A DNA stretch of 34,220 nt from DHVE2 group archaeon (lineage in GTDB: Archaea; Thermoplasmatota; Thermoplasmata; Thermoplasmatales; Aciduliprofundaceae), in contig WAKX01000030.1 in the NCBI GenBank assembly GCA_015523125.1, positions 1-34,220 on the forward strand, in the 5' to 3' direction. How positions within the stretch are numbered: position 1 is the first letter of the stretch; each line of letters begins with the position of its first letter. Both the position numbers and the translations under genes were made by a program. The notes below the pieces were generated by a model, which saw nothing but the letters and a program-made list of their open reading frames with translations, was not told the DNA's origin and ran no database searches. Shown here piece after piece: positions 1 through 8,230 of the stretch.

Positions 1-1
1 A

Positions 2-112
2 CTCATATCTGGGGAAATAGATGAAATTTTGAATCCGCTCAATTACATAGGAGCGAGCAATGAGTTGATTGATAAAATTTTAGAGAAGAGGAAAACATTA
101 TATAATTCATAG
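2..112 (+). CDS. purB: C-terminal end of a probable adenylosuccinate lyase (5' truncated by window edge)
   Basis: The frame is open from the window edge and ends at TAG 110-112, giving 36 residues. The tail contains NPLNYIGAS followed by a helix-like stretch (NELIDKIL). This resembles the last helices of archaeal adenylosuccinate lyase (class II fumarase/aspartase superfamily), where a DP-x-x-Y-x-G element precedes a closing helix. Adenylosuccinate lyase acts twice in purine synthesis. The call rests on this short resemblance only; another superfamily member is possible. The galT TATA box lies inside its last codons. Confidence 0.5.
   Translation, partial: LISGEIDEILNPLNYIGASNELIDKILEKRKTLYNS
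98..105 (+). promoter_or_regulatory. TATA box for galT
   Basis: TTATATAA is centred about 27 bases before the galT ATG at 129. At normal archaeal spacing the transcript would begin at or next to the start codon, and no Shine-Dalgarno sequence is seen, so galT is probably leaderless. Confidence 0.55.
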
Positions 113-128
113 TTTTGAACTTTTTCCT

Positions 129-1136
129 ATGCCTGAAATTCGAAGAGATTACGTAATCGACTCGGAGTGGGTGGTAATATCGCCTGAGAGGAACATGAGG
201 CCTTCAGATTTCAAAGTCAATCCCGCACAAAATTCCGGCACGAGTAAATGCCCCTTTTGCCCCGGGCACGAGAGCATGACTCCCCCCGAAATTTTAGCTT
301 ACAGGGAAAATGGGGAGAGAGATGGCGAAGGTTGGTGGATTCGCGTGATCCCAAACAAATATCCGGCGCTTAGAATTGAAGGGGATTTGGATTACAAAGA
401 ATCAGGAATAATAAGAAGCATGAACGGGGTAGGGGCTCATGAGGTCATAATCGAAACTCCCGAGCACAACGCAAAACCTTATGAATTGCCCGATAAGCAA
501 ATGCACGAAATCATAAGGGCGTACATAGACCGCTATATCGACCTCACCAAAGATAAGAGATTCAAGTACATCCTGATATTCAAAAACTACGGGAAGGACG
601 CAGGGGCATCTCTCTCGCACCCTCATTCCCAGCTCATAGCCACGCCCATGATTCCCCCCAACATAGCAGAAGAGCTGGAAGGGGCGAAGAAATATTACAT
701 AAGGAGCAACGGGAAATGCATATACGACGAAATAATAAGAAAGGAGAAGGAGATAGGAGAGAGAGTAGTTCTGGAGAGCGACAATTACATAGTAATTTGC
801 CCCTATGCGTCGCGTTTTCCATTCGAGATGTGGCTTTTGCCAAAGTTCCACGAGGCTCGATTTGAGAAGATAACCCTGAACGATGAGTTCGTTTGGGAGC
901 TTGGCAGAGTTCTTAAAGAGACACTGCGCAAATTATTCGCCACCATTCCCGATGTCCCGTTCAACTACTACATTCACACCTCCCCAATAAACACGAAGAA
1001 TGAATATAGATATTATCACTGGCACATGGAGATAATGCCCCGGTTGTCCAAACCCGCGGGCTTCGAGTGGGGTACGGGCTTCTATATAAATCCCATGCCA
1101 CCCGAAAGGGCAGCGGAGATTTTGAGAGAAAAATGA
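129..1136 (+). CDS. galT: Galactose-1-phosphate uridylyltransferase
   Basis: This 335-residue HIT-superfamily enzyme transfers UMP between UDP-glucose and galactose-1-phosphate in the Leloir pathway. The zinc-type motif CPFCPGHE is at residues 41-48. The active-site His-Pro-His is at 164-166 within SLSHPHSQ, and the second His is the expected uridylylated nucleophile. A late YHWHMEIMPR element is near the C-terminus. Length is normal for the family. The ATG at 129 fits a leaderless transcript from the TATA box at 98-105. The gene sits 42 bases upstream of the glucan operon on the same strand, so it may feed hexose-1-phosphates into the same metabolism. Some archaeal GalT-like proteins use other sugar phosphates, so exact substrate is inferred. 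Confidence 0.9.
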   Translation: MPEIRRDYVIDSEWVVISPERNMRPSDFKVNPAQNSGTSKCPFCPGHESMTPPEILAYRENGERDGEGWWIRVIPNKYPALRIEGDLDYKESGIIRSMNGVGAHEVIIETPEHNAKPYELPDKQMHEIIRAYIDRYIDLTKDKRFKYILIFKNYGKDAGASLSHPHSQLIATPMIPPNIAEELEGAKKYYIRSNGKCIYDEIIRKEKEIGERVVLESDNYIVICPYASRFPFEMWLLPKFHEARFEKITLNDEFVWELGRVLKETLRKLFATIPDVPFNYYIHTSPINTKNEYRYYHWHMEIMPRLSKPAGFEWGTGFYINPMPPERAAEILREK

Positions 1137-1178
1137 GGGAAGAAAAACATAAAATACCATAACACATTTGAAGGTTGG

Positions 1179-2873
1179 ATGAGAGCTGTTGCTATAATCC
1201 TTGGGGCAATGCTCCTCTTATTGCTTTTTCCGTATTCCGCATACGCTCACACATATCATTCCATAACCTGCGATGGGAACATGGATGATTGGAGCGAGGA
1301 CGAAAGCATGGGAACCGTGAATTCCGCCACTTTTTACATAACATTTGATTTTTACAACATCTACTTTGGATTTCACAGGGGTTCTACTGACAACGATATG
1401 TTCATCGCTTTGGATGTGAAAGAGGGAGGCGCGAATAAAAGCTTAAACTGGTACGGTCAGCATGAACTTCCCTTCGATGCGGATTATTATATCGCGATAG
1501 AGAACGAGAGCTATGCGTATCTGCTAAAATACAGCAACAACAACTGGACAGAATACCGTTCGTTGAAATCGTTGGGTGGCTATATCAAGGATTGGAACGT
1601 GAATATAGAGCTTAAAATCCCCTTAAATTTAATCGGATATCCAAAAAAGGTGAATGTGATAGCATATGGGCAGTGGGAAAACGCGGTCAATGTCTGGTCG
1701 GTTTGGCCGACCACCAATCCAATGGGTAAAGGAGAGCAGAATTTCTCCAACTACATATCTCTACCAATAAAAGCTGGCATTCATCCCTCCGATTACAAAT
1801 ACGGTGTGAAATTTGCAAAGCCAAAGTTCAACATCGATGGGTACCTGACGGATTGGAGCGGGGATTCAAATCTCACCAAAATAGAGGATAGCAGCGAAGA
1901 CTCCGCCGGAGATTTGGAGAATGTGGTGGAGAACGAAGTCTACGAGCTTTACGTGACATGGGACGATAATTATCTTTACGTGGGATACGAGTACCGCACG
2001 GGTGTTTGGGGTGACAGCAAGTACGATAACGGAACTATGGTGTTCATAGACTCAGATTCACCTTGGAACGACGGAACTACGAGCTTAGACCACATGAACG
2101 TCTGGCCTCGAAAAATAGATTTTGGAAACTTCAGATGCGAATTCTTCTACGGCAAATGGGATGAGCAGAAGGGAAACTTTTACCATGTTCTAAGCGAGAA
2201 TTTCTCCCAGGACATATCCTACGACTTCATCGTGGCTACCACGGGGGGCAACGGGGTCAGAGGCGACGTTGAGATGGCAATTCCTTGGTACGTGCTTTAT
2301 GGTAAAAATTACAAAAGCGCTATGTACAACACCACCGGCGTGAAAATCTCCCTTGCGGTGGTGGGGCATGACAACGAAACGGCATTGGATACGATACCAG
2401 ATGTTGGCGATGTGACGAAGAACACCAATTGCAGCGATGAAGTTACCATAGATTACTTCTACAACACTGGAAAGATTTTCTCACCGGAACCTTTGAAAAT
2501 AGAGAATTTGACTTATAATTTCAATGGCGAAGGGGTAAATATATCGTGGGAAACTAACAGAGACGCTAATACCACCCTAACATTCGAATCAAATGGTGCA
2601 TATAAAAATTACTCCTTTGAAGCAAATAGAACTTTCATAGTAGAGATTATGGGTGTAACCAACGATACCCCGTTCAACATAACCGTGAAAGCGGAGGATA
2701 TTTACGGCAATATCGCCACGGAAGTTTTGGAGCACAAGGTAAACGAAAAGAACGAAGGAAATGAAACCAAGGAGAGCGGAGGAAAAATAGATTTGATTTA
2801 CGTATCTATCTTAGTTGCCGGAGGGATAATAATTGTTGGTGAAGTGTTAATATACAGGAGGAGAAAAAGATGA
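1179..2873 (+). CDS. Membrane-anchored surface protein with two DOMON-like (glucodextranase/CBM9-like) domains
   Basis: The 564-residue protein has a signal peptide (about 1-23, ending SAYA before HTYHS). Two DOMON-like beta domains follow, at about 24-200 and 205-430; each opens with a DG-x-x-x-DW signature (CDGNMDDW and IDGYLTDW). Next come an FN3/Ig-like stretch at about 435-525, an Asn/Glu-rich linker, and a C-terminal membrane helix (about 541-559) ending RRRKR. Such domains often bind sugars in secreted amylolytic enzymes. No catalytic motif is seen, so a glucan-binding role is inferred. The first domain is a clear paralogue of the N-terminus of the next protein. The stop overlaps the next start (ATGA), implying translational coupling. 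An AAGG element precedes the ATG by five bases. A weak A/T-rich element near 1147-1157 could be an operon promoter. Confidence 0.75.
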   Translation: MRAVAIILGAMLLLLLFPYSAYAHTYHSITCDGNMDDWSEDESMGTVNSATFYITFDFYNIYFGFHRGSTDNDMFIALDVKEGGANKSLNWYGQHELPFDADYYIAIENESYAYLLKYSNNNWTEYRSLKSLGGYIKDWNVNIELKIPLNLIGYPKKVNVIAYGQWENAVNVWSVWPTTNPMGKGEQNFSNYISLPIKAGIHPSDYKYGVKFAKPKFNIDGYLTDWSGDSNLTKIEDSSEDSAGDLENVVENEVYELYVTWDDNYLYVGYEYRTGVWGDSKYDNGTMVFIDSDSPWNDGTTSLDHMNVWPRKIDFGNFRCEFFYGKWDEQKGNFYHVLSENFSQDISYDFIVATTGGNGVRGDVEMAIPWYVLYGKNYKSAMYNTTGVKISLAVVGHDNETALDTIPDVGDVTKNTNCSDEVTIDYFYNTGKIFSPEPLKIENLTYNFNGEGVNISWETNRDANTTLTFESNGAYKNYSFEANRTFIVEIMGVTNDTPFNITVKAEDIYGNIATEVLEHKVNEKNEGNETKESGGKIDLIYVSILVAGGIIIVGEVLIYRRRKR

Positions 2874-5800
2874 AATGGTGGGTAACAGCCCTGATTTTGT
2901 TAATCATAGTTTCTGGTATTCCGTACACATCAGCTAAGACATATCACAGCATCGTTTGCGACGGGAAGCTCAACGACTGGAGTTCCGATGAATATTTGGG
3001 GGAGGATGCGTACAAAGAGGCATATCTAACATGGAATTCCACCTCGCTCTTCTTCGCGTGGAACGGAACGGCGTGGGACAATGAGGGAGATCTTTTTATT
3101 TATTTGAACACCTCCTTAGGAGGAAGCACCGCATCTTATTCCTGGAACGGCATATCTTCCCATGTGCTCCCCTTCGCAGCCGATTACTTCCTCGCAGTGG
3201 AGAAAGGTTTTGATGTGCATCTGTACTCCTGGAATTCAGATTGGAATGAAGTTAGCTACACCGGCAAAAATTATATTGGATGGAGCGGAAATAAAACAAC
3301 GGAAATCGAACTGCCTCTTAAGGATATAGGAAATCCTAAAGCGGTGGATGTTTTAATCTTTGCGCAGTGGGAATCAGAGGATCGGGTTTGGGCGTCGTTT
3401 CCAACGAACAACCCCTCCGGGAATTCGCCAAGCGTGCATTTTTACTCTTATTACCACTTCGATTTAACATCCGACGTGAGTCCAAATGACCCGTCCCATA
3501 TAATAACCATAGTTAACGAATCAAACGCTCCGAATCTTGATATAATTCACCCCATGGAAGGGGAGTTGATAAACACAACCTCATACACGATCATGGCTCG
3601 GGCCAACGATGATACCGCCGTAGATGACCTCAAAGTGCAGATTGATTCCTCTCCTCCGGAAGAAATGTACGGGTTGGGCAATGGAACATGGAAGTATCAG
3701 TGGGGCAACTACACCAAAGGGAACCATGTGATAAAGGTATACGCTTACGATGTATGCGGCAATGTGGCGATAAAAGAGGTAAACGTAACCTATGAAGGGG
3801 GGAACGGGACCAATCCAAATGCAATAAATCTTGCAATCATTTGGCACATGCATCAGCCATTATACAAAGATCTATCCACTGGGAAATATTTGGCTCCGTG
3901 GACCAGGGTGCACCTTGTACAGGAGTACGTAGACCATGCGTTTATCTTAAAAGAGCACCCGGACATGAAGGTAACAATAAATTTTGTGCCCGCTCTCCTA
4001 TACCAAATAGAGGATGTTGCCCGGGGTAATCTCACATACCGCGATGGAAAATACGTACTGGAAAACTACACCGATCCCCATTTACAATTAGCTCTTAAAA
4101 CATTAAACGGGGGAGTTGCATCCCTTTCCCAGGAAGAGAGACAGAAAATTGAAACGGAATTCTTTTGGATTGCGGACTGGATATTTCACGATAAGGATCC
4201 GTTGAATATTTATTATGCCTCCCTCGCAAATAAAGTGGATAAAGGAAAACAACTGAGCGAGCAGGAAATTTTGGATCTGGAAGTTTCTTATTTCCTGTTG
4301 CAGATTAGCAAACCCCTAATCGAGGGAAAGTACGGGAAGCAGTACATGGACTCTAAACTCTGGGGCATGCTAAATCAAAGCGGGGGATTCTCAAAAAGTG
4401 ATTTGGCATACGTGATTCAAAAGCAATTCGACATCGCCAGAATCGTACTGCCTACCTATAGAAGTATAAAAAACGCCGAGTTCACCTGCTCTCCATATTA
4501 CCATCCCATAATGCCCCTTCTTTTAATGCCGGGGTGGATTGGGCAGCAGGGTGGAGTACACGTACATAAGGGGGTATGGTATAACGATACAATCTGGCAA
4601 TTAAACGCTGGAAAGAAAGAATTTAAGGAGGTTTTTGGATATTATCCTGATGGGCTATGGCCATCAGAAGAGGCAGTTTCACAGTCCGTTATTAAACCTG
4701 TGAATCAAACAGGATTTAAATGGATGGTCTCAGATACCTATGTACTTGACAAATCCGGATACGATGTCATAGACAAGGGCAGTGATTTCATAAAGAACCC
4801 CGATTACATGTATCAGGCATACATAGCAGAGGATGAAAAGAACCATTCCTCCGTGTACATGGTGTTCCGCGACCGCGTGCTTTCGGACCGCATAGGATTC
4901 GTGTACAATCGAATGAGCGCGGAGGATGCGGTTAAAGATTTTATAAACTATGTGGAGCGCGCTGCCACGTACTTTCCGGATCCCCAGAATCACTTGGTAG
5001 TAGTGGCTTTAGATGGGGAAAACTGGATGTTCATGAACAATCCTTCCTACGAAGATAACGGTAGGGATTTCCTCAACATGCTCTACGAGAAGGTATCCGA
5101 GGATCCAAATATCAGACCGGTGACAGTGAACGAATTCTTAGAGAAGCATGGGGCCACGGGAAAAATAACTCATTTAGCCACTGGTTCATGGATGGACGGG
5201 AACTTACTCACATGGGAAGGAGAGCCTGATGAAGACACCGCTTGGAATTGGTTAGCAGAGGCAAGAAGGGAATTGGTGAATTACACGAAACTCCACGGTA
5301 ATGATTCACATGCCATGGAGGCTTGGCAATCTCTGTATCCTGCTGAAGGTTCAGATTGGTTCTGGTGGTACGGAACTGACGAAACTACGAGGGACGAACC
5401 CATGTTTGACCATCTCTTCAAGACGCACCTCATAAATGTTTACAGGGCCATAGGGGAAAATCCACCCATATACCTTACCGCTGAAATCAAAAAACCACAG
5501 AATCCGGATAGAATTGGGGGTGCATTTACCCCAAACGTTGATGGAAAGATGGAGAAAGGATGGAGTAAAGCTTTCCTGTACAACGACTCAGATACGAACG
5601 ACTCCTTTGGAATAAATCAACTCTATGTTACCTATGATCCGCAATCTCTGTACTTTTTAATCAAATTGAATAGTCCTGCTAAAAATTTCATCAACAGGGA
5701 TGTTGATCTCTCGCTGTACTTTTCCACACCGAGCCCAGAAAATATGAATCTTCCCCACATAAACTACATGCCCGTATATGGAACCACCGCCTTAGGATTT

Positions 5801-8230
5801 CCCGTAAAATACAGGGTCATGGTTTCGTTCTCTCAGGTGTTGAGCTCGGGTAAAACCACAATAGCCGTTTTCAAAGCACAGGGTGATGGGAAATGGGTAT
5901 TTACAACATCAGAGCAAACCGCAGCCATTGGAGATTACGTGGAAATAGGAATACCTCTAAATGATGTGGGGTTGAACATGGGTGAATTCGTCTATCTGGA
6001 CGCCGTTACATCTGAGGAGAGAAGCGTTGTGGATATAGCACCAAATTCTCCAGTAAAGCTTTTCATACCCTTTTTGGAAAAGAAAACTTACATTATGACG
6101 ATTCACGATAATTTGGGAGATGATAACGGGAATGGACATTATATATATCCCACCGCTGGAGACATGTGGCCCAACAAATGGCTATTCGATATAACGGAAC
6201 TTAGAATATTCAACACTTCCTACGTGCTTGGATTCGAATTCCATTTTCGCTCCATGGGAAAGGTGGTAAATGGTAAACCCATATGGAATCCGAAGTACCT
6301 GTTCTCGCAGCAGATGATAAATATATACATCGATGCTGATAGAAAAAAGGGAAGCGGAAACATAAACATGCTTGAGGGTGCTTACGCTCAAGTTCGAGAT
6401 GATTTCGCATGGGAATACGCAATTTCGGCCAGAGGATGGGACGTGTACTTAGAAAAAAGCGATGGAACAATAGTGAGGAACGGAGTGAGTGCAATAGCGG
6501 ATTTCAACGAATCAACCAAGACATGGGACAATAACACGGTCACCGTTCGTATTTCTCTGTCTCTGATAGGCCATAACTTCAGGAAATACGGATACGTTAT
6601 TGTGGTGGGTTCCCAGGACGAGTACGGTCCGGGCAAATGGAGGATAGTAAACAAAAATGTTGGTAGGTGGAACTTCGGAGGAGGCACCGACACGATTTAC
6701 GACCCGGATATAATCGACATGATCACCCCTGTGGAGGCGAATGAATCATGGATAGATTCACGAACTCAACAGGAGATTTTAGGCTCGTATAACGTTGCGG
6801 AGAAAAAATTCGCCGTGGTTCCGGGTATAGTGCTACCCGCAGGTGGAAATGGAGAGGAAAACGAGACAAATGAAACCACTCCTGTAACCAAAGGCGGTTT
6901 CCCCTCGGAAATTTACATATCTTCAGGCCTAATAATATTCGCGCTTCTACTTGTAAGCGTACATTTCCTTTGGGTTCGTACCCCAAAAGATAAGAAAAAG
7001 AAAATCGCCAAATACGGAAAAATTGGACTCGTGCTTTTCCTGATTGTCGGTTCCATCGCCCTTGTTCTATACTCCCCATCCTCATCTTCTCAGGAGGGTA
7101 AAAAAACCATAACGGTGTGGTTCACGTACACACGCGGAAGCAAAGAGTACGACACGTTCATGCGGATGATAGAAGAGTATCAAAGAATGCACCCCGATAT
7201 AGTTGTGAAAGCGGAGTGGCAGGAGTATAGTGCAGCGATAAACAAATTCATAACGCAGGCCAACGCTGGCAACCCGCCGGATGTGATTAGAATTCCTAAC
7301 GATATGATAGGCGAAGTGGCGAAGATGGGTTTCTTAGAACCGTTGGACGATTACATGGATCCAACTCTCTGGCGCTCGTACCTGCCCGAATCTCTGGACG
7401 CTATGACGTACAATGGCCATCTCTACGCCCTCCCTGCATCTTACGATTCCCTCCTCGTGATTTACAATCGAGATTTAATTAACGGAAATATAAGCAACAA
7501 TTGGACTTTGAACGATATGATTTCCATCGCCGAAAATTCTTCGGCGGAATACGGACTCGTGTTTCCAACCACCTCTTCGTATTGGTGGTTCCCGTTCCAG
7601 TACGGGTTCGGTGGGGAAATATTTCACAATGGGAAGCCGGTGGTGAACGACAACGCCTCTATATCTGCCACCAAATTTATTAAATCACTGGTTTCGAAAG
7701 GGATCATGCCCAAAACACCGGTGGATGAGCAGACAATGGTCACCTATTTCAACTCCGGAAAAGCTGCTATGATCATCGAAGGCCCATGGAAGATAAGCGA
7801 AATCCAGCTCGCGGTGCCCAACTACGGACTCGCGGTGCTTCCCAAAGCGATTAGGCCACTATCCCCTCTTATAGGATACAAGGGATACGCAATCGCAAAG
7901 GACTCTTCAAATAAAGCCCTTGCTTTCGATCTCATCAGGTTTCTCACATCAAAGGAAGTGGAGATGAATTTTGCGATGAACGCTCATACCTCGCCCACCC
8001 GCTGGGATGTTTTAGAAGATCCAAAAGTGAAGAATGACCCCATAATCAATGTGCTTAAAGATCAAGCTGCCCGAGGGCAAACTTACCCCAACGTGCCTGA
8101 GATGAGCATAGTTCAGGAGAAGGTCACCGAAGCATTGGGCAAAATTTACGAGACTGACATGCCTGTGGAAGAAGCTCTGAACATCGCGCAGGAGCAGATT
8201 GAGGAGAAGATAAGGGAGGTGAACGGGTGA
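2870..8230 (+). CDS. GH57 amylopullulanase fused through a membrane hairpin to a MalE-type solute-binding domain
   Basis: The 1786-residue order is: signal peptide (about 1-22); DOMON-like domain with CDGKLNDW; Ig-like domain (about 215-310); GH57 catalytic domain; glucodextranase-C/DOMON-like region (about 880-1330); two hydrophobic helices (about 1348-1369 and 1385-1401) around a Lys-rich loop; extracytoplasmic sugar-binding domain (about 1410-1786). GH57 marks are HMHQP (326-330), SPYYHPI, GLWPSEE with the expected nucleophile E600, LDGENW with the expected acid D715, and AEGSDWFWWYG. These fit the amylopullulanase (alpha-1,4 and alpha-1,6 hydrolysis) branch. The last domain begins TITVWFTYT and contains NPPDVIRIP, as in maltodextrin-binding proteins. 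The basic loop predicts both enzyme and binding domain outside the cell. SD sequence GGAGG precedes ATG 2870. The fusion runs in one uninterrupted frame. Confidence 0.88.
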   Translation: MKWWVTALILLIIVSGIPYTSAKTYHSIVCDGKLNDWSSDEYLGEDAYKEAYLTWNSTSLFFAWNGTAWDNEGDLFIYLNTSLGGSTASYSWNGISSHVLPFAADYFLAVEKGFDVHLYSWNSDWNEVSYTGKNYIGWSGNKTTEIELPLKDIGNPKAVDVLIFAQWESEDRVWASFPTNNPSGNSPSVHFYSYYHFDLTSDVSPNDPSHIITIVNESNAPNLDIIHPMEGELINTTSYTIMARANDDTAVDDLKVQIDSSPPEEMYGLGNGTWKYQWGNYTKGNHVIKVYAYDVCGNVAIKEVNVTYEGGNGTNPNAINLAIIWHMHQPLYKDLSTGKYLAPWTRVHLVQEYVDHAFILKEHPDMKVTINFVPALLYQIEDVARGNLTYRDGKYVLENYTDPHLQLALKTLNGGVASLSQEERQKIETEFFWIADWIFHDKDPLNIYYASLANKVDKGKQLSEQEILDLEVSYFLLQISKPLIEGKYGKQYMDSKLWGMLNQSGGFSKSDLAYVIQKQFDIARIVLPTYRSIKNAEFTCSPYYHPIMPLLLMPGWIGQQGGVHVHKGVWYNDTIWQLNAGKKEFKEVFGYYPDGLWPSEEAVSQSVIKPVNQTGFKWMVSDTYVLDKSGYDVIDKGSDFIKNPDYMYQAYIAEDEKNHSSVYMVFRDRVLSDRIGFVYNRMSAEDAVKDFINYVERAATYFPDPQNHLVVVALDGENWMFMNNPSYEDNGRDFLNMLYEKVSEDPNIRPVTVNEFLEKHGATGKITHLATGSWMDGNLLTWEGEPDEDTAWNWLAEARRELVNYTKLHGNDSHAMEAWQSLYPAEGSDWFWWYGTDETTRDEPMFDHLFKTHLINVYRAIGENPPIYLTAEIKKPQNPDRIGGAFTPNVDGKMEKGWSKAFLYNDSDTNDSFGINQLYVTYDPQSLYFLIKLNSPAKNFINRDVDLSLYFSTPSPENMNLPHINYMPVYGTTALGFPVKYRVMVSFSQVLSSGKTTIAVFKAQGDGKWVFTTSEQTAAIGDYVEIGIPLNDVGLNMGEFVYLDAVTSEERSVVDIAPNSPVKLFIPFLEKKTYIMTIHDNLGDDNGNGHYIYPTAGDMWPNKWLFDITELRIFNTSYVLGFEFHFRSMGKVVNGKPIWNPKYLFSQQMINIYIDADRKKGSGNINMLEGAYAQVRDDFAWEYAISARGWDVYLEKSDGTIVRNGVSAIADFNESTKTWDNNTVTVRISLSLIGHNFRKYGYVIVVGSQDEYGPGKWRIVNKNVGRWNFGGGTDTIYDPDIIDMITPVEANESWIDSRTQQEILGSYNVAEKKFAVVPGIVLPAGGNGEENETNETTPVTKGGFPSEIYISSGLIIFALLLVSVHFLWVRTPKDKKKKIAKYGKIGLVLFLIVGSIALVLYSPSSSSQEGKKTITVWFTYTRGSKEYDTFMRMIEEYQRMHPDIVVKAEWQEYSAAINKFITQANAGNPPDVIRIPNDMIGEVAKMGFLEPLDDYMDPTLWRSYLPESLDAMTYNGHLYALPASYDSLLVIYNRDLINGNISNNWTLNDMISIAENSSAEYGLVFPTTSSYWWFPFQYGFGGEIFHNGKPVVNDNASISATKFIKSLVSKGIMPKTPVDEQTMVTYFNSGKAAMIIEGPWKISEIQLAVPNYGLAVLPKAIRPLSPLIGYKGYAIAKDSSNKALAFDLIRFLTSKEVEMNFAMNAHTSPTRWDVLEDPKVKNDPIINVLKDQAARGQTYPNVPEMSIVQEKVTEALGKIYETDMPVEEALNIAQEQIEEKIREVNG

